A stretch of 64,000 nt of DNA from Clarkia xantiana subsp. parviflora. Lineage: Eukaryota > Streptophyta > Magnoliopsida > Myrtales > Onagraceae. Both the position numbers and the translations under genes were made by a program. Every line of letters begins with the position of its first letter. The stretch's first letter is position 1. This document shows positions 54,006 to 64,000 of this stretch, piece by piece. The notes below the pieces were generated by a model that saw only the letters and a program-made list of their open reading frames with translations, was not told where the DNA came from and searched no databases. Where the stretch lies: positions 13,206,001-13,270,000 of the forward strand of contig JAPTYO010000017.1 of assembly GCA_036873135.1 (NCBI GenBank), written 5' to 3'.

Positions 54006-55339
54006 TTAGTATTAATATTTAAATAAAACCTTCAAAAAAATGAATCGGTACAAAAAATGAATCGGCTCTACGTATTAAATGAGAGATTTTAAAAAAAAAT
54101 TACGTCACTATAGATATATACATGACAGTGTCACGTCATCGGCAATATATATAAATTTATGTGGACAAATGAGATGTTTCGATTTTGATATTAAATTATT
54201 TACAGCATAATTATAATTATGTATTAATAAATTGATTTTAAAATTTAATTGTGTTTGTGATACTCTAATAATAACATTAATGATAGTTTTATATACAAAA
54301 AATTGTCATGAATGCATTGTTGATTCTTTAATTAAATAAATAATACTATCAAATTAATAGTAAATATTGGCAAAAAAATTTAATATTAAATAAAAGCAAA
54401 AATAAATCCACAATTTAAGAAGAACTTATTTTTTGTTTCAAAGTTGGAATGTATTGAATTCACGACAAATATTTATAAAAATCGTATTAATTACAATAGA
54501 TGTATAAGGTAAAAAAAATTGATATGAGTAAGGAAATTCACAAATTTGACAAATAATGTTAAATTAATAAAAAATGGAAGCTATAAATAAATAAATATGA
54601 TTTTAATTTCGATTCCAAATCTAGAATTTACTTTCAAAAACATTATTCTACATTTTTAAATCTTATATATATATATTAGAAATTTGTGTCATGTTTGCTG
54701 CACATTGCATATAAAGCTGTTGCAATTACGACAACGTAATGCTAATTGTATACCTCACACAAATGTTATTCTTGAATAACATCGATGACGATTGAAGATG
54801 TGAATGTGAGGTTGTAGTTGCAATGTTGTAGAGATAGAGAATGTTGAAGAAGACGTTTTGTGGTTTTGTTTTTCAATTGATTATAAAGGTGTTGATTATG
54901 TAAGTAACTTTTATCTTATTATTATTTGTTAAGCATGCAGTAGATCTAATTTACATTTTTTTTTAATATTTTTAGGGTGTCACACTTAATTTGATCAATT
55001 TGTGAACATAATAGAAATTGATTTATTTTAGGTTTATTATTCTCAATATTTATTAACTTAATATTATTTTATCAAACTCTTTGTTCATGTTTTCTTAATT
55101 TATATATTCTTAAATATACTATATTGAGCTATTTACTTGGACTAATTAAAATATATATTAGATATAAATTATATTATGCTTTTGTAGATTCATTTTTTTA
55201 TTTCTTTATTTTTTCATTATGTATTAAGATTTTGGGAAATTAAATTATAGTTATGTAGTTATATATTTGTTTTACTGATAAAAAAATGTTTTAACTACAA
55301 TGCATCTATCTTATTATTGTTAATTATATTATATGTATA
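54006..55339. other. AT-rich intergenic region
   Basis: No coding signal. Contains simple AT runs (for example near 54665) and scattered short ORFs of no interest. Nothing else recognised. Confidence 0.4.
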
Positions 55340-55370
55340 CTAGGGAGCAATCCCCGCGCAGCGCGCGGGT
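55340..55370 (-). mobile_element. Helitron 3' terminus (minus strand)
   Basis: On minus: a 7-bp stem CCCGCGC/GCGCGGG with a 3-nt loop (55353-55369), 9 nt, then CTAG|T at 55340-55343. The element body extends to the right; the 5' TC end was not located. A second, weaker hairpin (CCCGTGCATCGCGCGGG, about 55774-55790) is probably another decayed end. Confidence 0.6.
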
Positions 55371-57341
55371 TGATATCGTAAATACATAAAAAGTGTAAAA
55401 TAATTATTTATAAATTTAAAATATTTACATGGTTGAAATGTACTTAGTGCGATAATGAAGAACAATAACAATAAATCACTGCAGTGAAATTATTTGTCGT
55501 AATATTACTTTTATAGTTGTTATTTATAGCATTATGAGAACTGTTAAATCTCTACAATAGATATGAAATTAGTACATCTTGATAGACAAAATAAATACAT
55601 AAGATGATGAAAGAAGACACAATTAGAGTTTGTCATGTCGGATCTCAGGTTGTAGAAACCGTGTCCCTGCATGCGTTTGCGAAAAAAAAAAATATTAAGA
55701 TTATTATATGGTATAAGTATATACGGATATAGTGGAAACGTGTAAGTAACAACTGTTATGTCTAATTCATTACCCGTGCATCGCGCGGGGTGATATGTAA
55801 TTGTTAGTGAGATAAAGTGGTCAAAATTATAACGATGAAGAGTGAACTTCTGAGCAGCAGTGAAACCTTCCTTGGTCTTCATTGCGCCTGCAACACATAA
55901 CGTTATGCATGTTAGATTTCATCTTGCTATATATCTCGAGACTATATGGTGCTACTGCAACAAAAAATTTAAAGGTGATTCAGTTCAGTACTTAATAAAA
56001 GCAACTTAAGGGCTCATATTTCCAATGGGAAACTTGAAATCCTCATCTTTGAAGGAGAAAGTGGCATCTAACTTCCCTAAACCCTGAATGTCAAAAGGGA
56101 TAATTATTTTTTGTAATTTTTAGTTATATATACACCGAAGAACAAATCAAATCTATTTAAGAATAGAAATGGATGCATCTCCAAGGCAACATTTTGCTGT
56201 CAAGTGTTGTAAGAACGTTGCATTAGAAGGGACAATCACAACTGGATTATTATATCCAGTCTAAAGTTTGATAGCCCAATCAAATCGACTTAAACATGTG
56301 CAACAGAAACGCCACTAAAATCACAAACCTAAAATCAATGAACATTTCCTCCACACCTCGGTTATTTAGAAACATCTAATATGAAGCAGAATCTGTACTC
56401 TTTGGTTCAAGAAGAAGAGACACTTTGGACCATTAAAAAAAGAGGCATAAGCAGATTTAATCACCCGAGAGACTCACCAGTATTATTCTTAGTCGTTCTC
56501 GAAGATGAAATGGATCAACAGCCCCACTGAAATTAGAATGGACATGCCTCTAGAGTTGGAACCACATTTCTACACTATTATATGAGGTGAACCTTTTTCT
56601 TTTAACAGCAATGCATATTCATAGAAGAACAAACACAATTTACATTTAGGAGTAGTCACTCTAAAAGACAATCGTAAGGAAAATGTGAAACATAAATTAG
56701 CCACTTAACTTAAACTACTTTACTGCTAAATATGCACTAAACCCCTTTAATGAAAAATGTGTGAGTATGATTCATATATGAAATGAAACACAATAATAGT
56801 AAGTGAAATAGTAATACAATAAGCAGTGAACTGAGTGGAATATATAGAGCGGAATTTTGGGACAGTGAAGACTCCAATAAACCCTGTTTGCAGTAAAAGA
56901 AAATTACATTAATAATTATAGGGCTTAGATTAAAAAAAACTGCATAAAAATGTGAAAATAAGCATGTTCTTTTATTAGCTTTGAAGAAAAGCAGAAGTTA
57001 CCAAGTTTGGCCATGTTCCAAATAATTATGGAGCTGCCACACTTGGCTAAAATAAAGAGCAGCACTGATAACTGCCAGCAACTCAGTGTATGACATTCGT
57101 TAACTTTAATGTTGATTCCTTTTAATTATGAAACAATGCTTTTCTTCTGATTGTAATAAATGGCTTAAATCGAAATTTGCTGAGAAAGTAAAAAATTAAA
57201 GAACATGAATTCGATAGTCAAGAAATTTTGTGAAGTATTGAAGATTCCATTTCAGTCTAACTGTAGATTTTCCACTTTCTAGCATTACTGTGGTGAAAAA
57301 TCATGCATTGCTGGTATTTTACTTTAAAAATAAGTTATTAC
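55371..57341. other. AT-rich region, possible Helitron body with exon-like scraps
   Basis: No intact gene. On minus, 56100-56030 reads PFDIQGLGKLDATFSFKDED and 55885-55780 reads MKTKEGFTAAQKFTLHRY after a possible TTGCAG acceptor. These could be exon fragments of an unidentified host gene, for example captured by a Helitron. I do not recognise the protein. Confidence 0.3.
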
Positions 57342-58057
57342 TGATGGATTCGATTACAGCCGTTAGGCCCATTAACAGTGAGGAAACGGCAAATAGGCCT
57401 GGTGGGCCCGGAACGAAGGCCAAGCTGGTCCAGACAAAGGGTCCCGACGAAGGGAGTCCCGATGATGAAAGGTCCCGACAGAGTCGGTCCCGATAGATGA
57501 GCTGGAAGCTCCCGATGAGAAGCCTCTAAGTAGGCCCCGATGACGAATCCCTGAGACGAATAGGCCCTGTCACGATGACGAGGGGCCCCGAGCGGTGACA
57601 CAACGAGATAACTCTGGAGCCCCCGACGGGAGTCGGGACTCGTTATCAGAGGATAAGGCCGGGATACGCGGGGCGTGGGCAAGATACGCGGAACGTGGTT
57701 AAGATACACGGAGCGTGGCTGAGATACGCGGGGCGTGGCCGAGATAAGCGAGATCATGGCCTAGATAGGCGGGATCATCCCCGAGATACGCGGGATACGG
57801 GCTAACCACCCCCAACGGTTCACCAGGTAACTGAGGTGTCTCTTCGCCTATAAAAGGCCAAGAGATCACCTCAGATGACTTACGTTCAGTTATACTCTTT
57901 GAGATTACTGCTTGCCAGTCCGTACTAGACACTCATTTAAGCATCAGAGAGGGATTCTGGGTCACCGCCCGGTCTATCCCCTCTTGCAGGATCGCGTGGA
58001 GCAAAGGAGCTAGGATCGCCGTCAAAGTCCGTGCCGGAGTTCCACCGTGATCCAACA
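57342..58057 (+). repeat. 5' LTR of element F
   Basis: 716 bp, TGATGGATTCG...GATCCAACA. Contains several GATACGCGGG-type short repeats (57660-57800), as does the A LTR. Confidence 0.87.
57849..57857 (+). promoter_or_regulatory. TATA box in LTR of element F
   Basis: TATAAAAGG about 200 nt before the LTR end. Confidence 0.65.
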
Positions 58058-58076
58058 TTGGCGCCGTCTGTGGGAA
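58058..58076 (+). promoter_or_regulatory. Primer-binding site, element F
   Basis: TTGGCGCCGTCTGTGGGAA directly after the LTR; differs from the E/G site at one position. Confidence 0.82.
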
Positions 58077-58093
58077 CGTAACAAAAAGCTGAT

Positions 58094-59725
58094 ATGCCTT
58101 CTACTCGTTCAATGGCGGCTGGCAAGAAAAGAAGACAAGGACAATCTGGTGGTTCCCGTCATCCCGCTGCGACGACTCTGAATTCACCACCGGAACATGA
58201 GGAAAACCAGAACCATCCCGCTGCTGAGCTCTCCCAGACAGGGGGGCATAACGAAGGTCCCGAAGAGATTGCCGCTCAGCACCAGGGCAACAGGGAGCAG
58301 GAGGCTCCCCCAGCTACGGACCTGACAAGAGCCGTGGCAGAAGCCATGCCCATGTTTTTAGCAGCTGTGGAGGCTCTCTTAGATCGGAGGCAGGCCGCGA
58401 GGAGGCAGGAGGAGATGCCCCCATTGGAAGAAGTGGCCCCACCAGCAGAGGTTCGGAACGTACAGGAAGCTCCGCCCCGAGGCCAGGACAGGAGTAGGGT
58501 GTCCATTCAGCCGGAGAGATTCGTGGTTGATGGGCCAGGGCCGGTACAGCACAGGACCATTCCCCTGAATGGTCCCATTACCCCCGATCAGGTGGTAAAA
58601 ATCGTGAACATCTGCATGGGAGAGCAGAAGCCGCTAGTATCGGAGCTGAGGGATCGATCTACTCATCCCTTCGTTCCTCGACTCATAGACACCCTAGCCC
58701 CGCCAGGGCTGGGTATCCCCACGATAAAGGAGTACGATGGTGAAGGAGATTCGGTTCGTCATGTCCAGAAGCACCTCATGGCGTGTCTGGGAAGAGCCCC
58801 GAATGAAGATATAGTGTGTACGCTATTCCCGAACACACTTGGGGAAAGAGCCCTAACCTGGTTCTTTAGTCTGCCTCCAGGTTGCATTACTTGCTGGGCA
58901 GATATGCACGATCGGTTCATTCAGCAGTATCAGGGTCGTAGGCGTTTGCTGAAAAGCGTGAGGTCCCTGACCCAGGTGGTACAAAGGTCCGACGAATCAC
59001 TGACACACTATTTCCAGCGGTACACTACCAGTGTGGCGGAGATTGACGAGGAAATCTCGGAAGGTGAAACCATCCGTACATTCATTCGGAACCTAACGGC
59101 CCCCTACGGTTCCGACCTAATGCACAGTGTAGCTGAAAAAGCTGTGTGGAATATGGAGGCACTACAGAAGAGGGTGAAACGGCAAATCGATGTCCAGGAG
59201 TCAAAGATAGCCGCGGGAGAGTTGGAGCCCCCAAAGTCGAACAAAGGGAAGCAGTCGGTTAAACCTTTCGACGATCGTAAGTCAAAGGGTAAACCCGAAA
59301 GTAATCGGAATCGAGGCCGCCCTGATCGGAGGGACGATAGGCGTTCTTCAAGGAAGGATAAGCAGGAGAATCTCGACATTCCTCTCAACTGCTCCATGGC
59401 GGAGGTACTGACGGTAATGGAACGACAAGGTATCTCCAGGTACCCCCCAAAGAAGGATGGAGAATTCTTGGGATCTCGCACAGATCGCTACTGCTGATTT
59501 CACCGCGCAAATGGTCACGACACCAACCATTGTCGGGAACTGAAGAAGGAGATCGAAAAGCTGATCCAGAAGGGGAAGCTCAAGGAGTTCGTCGGGGATA
59601 AGCGGTGTCGATCCCGCTCTCGGTCCCGATCGCGGTCCCGTTCCCGATCCCGCGATCGGTCCCCAAAGAAGAAGAGAACCGACCCAGAGTCATCCGGTGC
59701 TCGTAAGGAGAGACGGGGCACTATC
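58094..59725 (+). pseudogene. Element F gag, with one nonsense codon
   Basis: Starts MPSTRSMAAGKK about 35 nt after the primer site. An acidic/Gln-rich N-terminal part is followed by the retrotransposon gag domain (about residues 230-330; WADMHDRFIQQYQGRRRLL), a basic region and a zinc-binding CRYH...GH...C motif. In the latter, CGA has become TGA (59495-59497) right after the first Cys; the frame continues beyond it, through an Arg/Ser repeat (RSRSRSRSRS), to the protease linker. Compared with A it also lacks two codons between the His residues of the zinc motif. Confidence 0.88.
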
Positions 59726-62700
59726 AATGTGATTCACGGAGGGTTTGCTGCTGGAGGTGATACTTCATCCTCCCGAGAGGTTTATGCCTCTAGGATCCCT
59801 ACGGCTGTGGTGCTGGGTAAGAGGTCCCGATCCTGGACCCTGAAAGAAGGGATGGTAATCTCCTTTTCGTCGGAAGATCTCATAGGCGTGGAGACTCCAC
59901 ACGATGACGCCTTGGTTGTAACCTTGGATGTAGACGGGTTCGAAATGAAGCGAATTCTGATCGACGGGGGAAGCTCCTCCGATATCCTATTTATGGACGC
60001 GCTGGAGGCCATGGGAAAAACGAAGAAAGATCTGAAGGAAGCAAACTTCCCGATGGTCGGGTTCTCTGGCTCAACCTCCTATCCGCTTGGAGTAATCACC
60101 TTACCAGTGGAGTTTGGTAGTGGGTGGAAATCAGAAAGGAGGAACGTGGAGTTCGTGGTAGTTGATTCCGCAGGGACTTACAACGCGATAATCGGGAGAA
60201 CCACCATTAACCCCCTGATGGTGGTTGCCTCGACAGTGCACCAGAAGATGAAGTTCCCGACCGACCATGGAGTCGGAGAGGTCAAGGGCGACCAGGTGGC
60301 TTCCCGAAAATTTTATGTTAATGCCACCCGAAGGAGGAGACGAGAGGCCATGACTGTCCTCCAGACAGACACAGATCCTAGAGAGGAGTTTGGGCGTCCC
60401 GCCCCCGTAGAAGATCTGAAATAAGTCGAGATCGACGGACCCCAGAGGAAGGTGAAAATCGGGTCTGCTCAGACTGAGGAGACAGCCCAAAAATTGGTTG
60501 AGTTTCTGAAAGAGTTCAAGGAACCGTTTGCCTGGTCCCCGAGCGACATGCCAGGAATCAGTCCCGATGTGATCGTACACGAGCTGAAGATAGACCCCGC
60601 AATCAAGCCTATTACGCAGAAAAGGCGTCCGATGGGCACAGATAAGAAGATCGCGATCCAGCAGGAGGTGGGCAGGTTGCTCGATGCTGGGTTTATTAAA
60701 GAACTCCGATTCCAGACTTGGGTCGCTAATCCAGTGCTGGTGAAGAAGACTAACGGGAAATGGCGGATGTGTGTGGATTTCCGCGACCTGAACAAGGCTT
60801 GCCCGAAGGACTGTTACCCACTCCCGAGAATTGACCAGTTGGTGGATGCCACATCGGGACATGAGCTGTTGAGCTTCATGGATGCGTACTCAGGCTACAA
60901 CCAGATCAAGATGGCCAAGGAAGGTGCTCCTCACACAGCATTCTATGCAGACAGTGACATCTATCACTACGATGTCATGCCTTTCGGGTTAATTAATGTC
61001 GGGGCAACCTATCAGCGGATGGTGAATAAGCTGTTCGGAGATATGCTGGGGGAAACCATGGAAGCTTACGTGGACGATATGCTGGTAAAATCCCGACAAG
61101 CGGAGGATCATGTGCACAACCTAACCCTGGCGTTTGAGCGGATGAGGCTTCATCAGGTTCGTTTAAACCCGACAAAATGCGCCTTCGGGGTCCACTCAGG
61201 GAAATTTTTGGGCTTCATGGTGAGCCAAAGAGGAATTGAGGTGAATCCCGAGAAGCTGAGGGCGATTGAGGAGATGCAGTCCCCGATAAACCATCGGGAG
61301 GTACAAGTGCTGAATGGCCGACTGGCTGCAATGAACCGCTTCCTGTCCAAAGCTAGTGACCGATCAATGCCATTTTTTGAAGTCCTGAGGGCCAACAAGA
61401 AGTTTGAGTGGACCGAAAAGTGTGAAGAAGCGTTCCAAGCACTCAAGCAGCACCTTCGTACCCTCCCGCCGTTGGCGAAACCGGTTCCAGGTGAGCCGCT
61501 CTATCTTTACTTGGCTGTTTCTGAATTTGCCATTAGCTCTGTGTTAGTAAAGATTGTCGAGGGTAATCAAGTCCCCGTCTATTATGTAAGCAAGGCGTTT
61601 GCCAAGTCTGAATTGAACTATCCTGCCGTTGAGAAGTACCTCTTTGCGTTGATTATTACTGCTCGGAAGCTAAGGCCTTATTTCCACGCACACGAGATCA
61701 CTGTGCTGACAAACCAGCCTTTGAAGCATTTTTTGAATCGACCGGATGCGTCGGGAAGATTAGTGAAATGGGCAGTAGAGCTTAGTGAATTTCGCATACA
61801 CTTTGCTCCAAGAACGGCCATAAAGGGTCAGGCATTGGCAGATTTCATAGCCGAATCTAGAGCCCCCGATCTAGAAGAAGCGGGCCCTGTAGAGGGGGCA
61901 ACCATGGAGGTCCCGACGGAAGAACAACCAGAGAGGGCAGAGCAATCAGAACAACCAAACGAGGAAAATACCTGGGAAATGTACACGGATGGCTCCTCGA
62001 GTTCAGACGGATCGGGAGCAGGCTTTTTGTTGATACCACCGGGGGGAGGTGAGCCGCTCCGATACGCCTTGGCTTTAACATTCAAGGCCACAAACAACGA
62101 AGCGGAGTATGAAGCTCTTATCACGGGCCTAAAAATTGCTAAAGGCACTGGAGTCGATCACTTAAGAGTGAAGTGTGACGCAGCTTTAATCGTGAACCAG
62201 GTTCAAGGGCGATACGAAGCGAGGAGTCCGATAATTTAGAAATACCTACGCGAGGTACAAGCCCTGAAAGAGAGCTTCAAAAGCTTCGATATCGAGGCAA
62301 TCCCAAGGGAGGAAAACGTAGAGGCAGACGCCCTGAGCAAATTTGCCTTGGGGGCACCCTTGGAAGAAGATCGGAAGGTACACTTCTTGGAGAATGTAAT
62401 CTTATCGACCATCGATCCGACACAGGTGTGTACTATTGAGGCAAGATCGGAGGAAGAGCCCACTTGGATGACCCCGATAGTCGCGTACCTGACTACGGGG
62501 GCAGTCCCCGATGATAAAGTAGTAGCCGACAGGATACGTCGGATCGCGGCTAATTATGTGATGCTGGATAACCAGCTATACAAGAAGGGCTGGTTCTCGA
62601 CTCCGTACTTAAAGTGTGTGGCAGAACCCGACACAAATCAAATCCTGAAGGAGGTGCATGAAGGGGTCGCGGCTTGTCATGAAGGGCCCGATCCATTATG

Positions 62701-63696
62701 AGGAAAGTGCTGAACTTGGGCTATTATTGGCTTACGATGAGCAAGGAAGCAACGACGTTGGTCCGATCCTGTGACGCGTGCCAGAGGTACGCCCCGAGTA
62801 TCGTGGCTCCGGCCGCTAATCTGACATCCATCAAGAGCGCGTGGCCTTTCGCGCAATGGGGCATCGACTTGGTGGGACCTCTTCCACAAGCACAAGGTCA
62901 ATGTAAGTATTTACTTGTAGCAATCGATTATTTTTCGAAATGGATAGAGGCAAAGGCGTTGGCCAGAACGACGGGGAACGAGATCGTCAAGTTCCTCCAG
63001 ACCCATATCGTGTCCAGATACGGGATTAAGGTGGTGATTAGCGACAATGGTCCACCGTTTAACGGCTCTCAGGTGAGAGAGTATCTGGAGGAGTTGAACA
63101 TTGAGCATCGGACAGCTTCTGTACGCCATGCTCAAACTAATGGTCAGGTGGAATCAGCCAACAAAATCGTGATGGATGGCCTGAAGAAGAGGGTCTATGC
63201 CTTGAAGGGCAAATGGGTGAACGAACTGGAAAACGTGCTTTGGGCTGTTAGAACGACACCCAAACGATCAACGGGGGAGACTCCGTTTGGCCTTGTTTAT
63301 GGCACGGAGGCTGTCGCCCCCGTGGAGGTAGCTGTGGCGTCCCATCGAATGAGATATTACGAGCCTCTAACGAATGATGAGATGAGACGTCTGGACTTGG
63401 ACTTGCTCGAAGAGAAAAGGCGGGAAGCCGATGAAGTCCAAGCTCGAATGCGTTTGGCGACGGCCAGGTACTACAATCGACGAGTGAAGTCCCGACAGTT
63501 CTTCGTCGGGGAGCTGGTTTGGCGTCGCAACGAGTTTACCCTTTTGGATCGAATCAACAAGATGTCACCAAAATGGGAAGGACCTTATAAGGTCGTGGAG
63601 ATGCCAGCTCCAAATGCGTACAAGTTGGAAGACCTCGATGGCAGAACGTTAAAGCATTCTTTTAGTGGCGAACACTTGAAGAAATACCATGCTTGA
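59726..63696 (+). pseudogene. Element F pol (protease, RT, RNase H, aRNase H, integrase), broken
   Basis: Same frame as gag. Protease LIDGGSSS intact; RT box YVDDMLVKS; degenerate first RNase H; archaeal RNase H MYTDGSSS and NNEAEYEAL; integrase HHCC (split), WGID, SDNG and VESANK. Breaks: TAA at 60422-60424 between protease and RT, TAG at 62237-62239 inside the second RNase H, and a 1-bp loss in a G/C run near 62682 inside the zinc finger, after which 62698-63696 continues in another frame. One codon is missing before the SDNG motif compared with A. Confidence 0.9.
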
Positions 63697-63699
63697 AGA

Positions 63700-64000
63700 A
63701 AGTCGCCTTAAGTGGTGCCCGATGAAAGTCGCCTTAAGTGGTGCCCGATGATAGTCGCCTTAAGTGGTGCCCGATGAAAGTCGCCTTAAGTGGTGCCCGA
63801 TGTAAAATCGCCTTAAGTGGTGTAGGCTGTTTATCATTTAATTCGATGTAAGCCAATTTTGTGCCATCAATAAATAAAGAGATTGCTTCCAATCAGAGTT
63901 ACTCTTAGATCTATGCTAAGTATCAAAGTCGCCTTAAGTGGTGCACGAGATTAACTCGCCTTAAGTGGTGCATGTTGAAAAGTCGCCTTAAGTGGTGCAC
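63700..64000. repeat. 26-bp minisatellite after pol of element F
   Basis: GTCGCCTTAAGTGGTGCCCGATG repeated with a 26-bp period from 63702 to about 63830, then again at about 63926-64000 with variant units. Corresponds in place and core (CCTTAAGTGGTG) to the array of element A. Confidence 0.88.

Larger units (their letters stand above)
57342..64000 (+). mobile_element. Element F: Tat-lineage gag-pol LTR retrotransposon, 5' part, decayed
   Basis: 5' LTR, primer site, gag, pol and the start of the 3' minisatellite; the rest lies beyond the window. Same family group as element A but in opposite orientation. Three nonsense codons and one 1-bp deletion break the gag-pol frame, which otherwise keeps a single frame from 58094 to about 62680. 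Confidence 0.93.

Overview
The window is nuclear DNA of a flowering plant, most likely a eudicot. The evidence is one intron-rich host gene whose deduced protein closely resembles plant ALDH7B (antiquitin) proteins, several Ty3/gypsy LTR retrotransposons of the Tat lineage (dual RNase H), plant-type Helitrons and MITEs. I see no rRNA or tRNA gene and no prokaryotic feature. Most of the 64 kb is nested transposable elements. I call the LTR elements A, D, E, G and F in order of position.

Layout. 1-8864: element A, minus strand, a decayed gag-pol Tat element with its 5' LTR at 8128-8864 and its 3' end outside the window. 8865-17392: host segment with a complete 12-exon aldehyde dehydrogenase gene (10513-16752, minus, 508 aa) and three MITE-like insertions, two of them in its introns. 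17393-17526: a foldback. 17527-36741: element D, a non-coding Ogre-like element (tRNA-Arg-type primer site, 1.58-kb LTRs) in an LTR-internal-LTR-truncated-internal tandem. Element E (23827-33304, minus) sits inside D with a perfect 5-bp target duplication. 36742-42177: AT-rich DNA with a 3.5-kb non-coding Helitron. 42178-54005: a related small Helitron split by element G (42231-53236, plus), again with a perfect 5-bp duplication. 54006-57341: AT-rich DNA with more Helitron ends. 57342-64000: element F, plus strand, a decayed gag-pol relative of A that runs off the window.

Three points stand out. (1) E and G have single intact pol reading frames of about 1300 codons and no gag: the ATG lies about 35-60 nt after the primer-binding site and opens directly on the IHGG linker that follows gag in A and F. 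They would need Gag in trans. (2) A, E and G each carry, downstream of pol and on the opposite strand, a spliced gene for a coiled-coil protein. Splice sites and phases can be read from the sequence, the last intron is at the same place and phase in all three, and E and G share a W-x-P...PEVGVRV...SVPPADR-type segment. (3) In all three elements pol and the antisense gene converge, and a family-specific minisatellite lies between their 3' ends. In E and G each unit can form hairpins. This suggests a two-way transcription unit with a terminator or insulator, which is inference. Extra antisense ORFs in Tat elements are known. The gag-less layout, the shared intron and the convergent array are the parts I would pursue.
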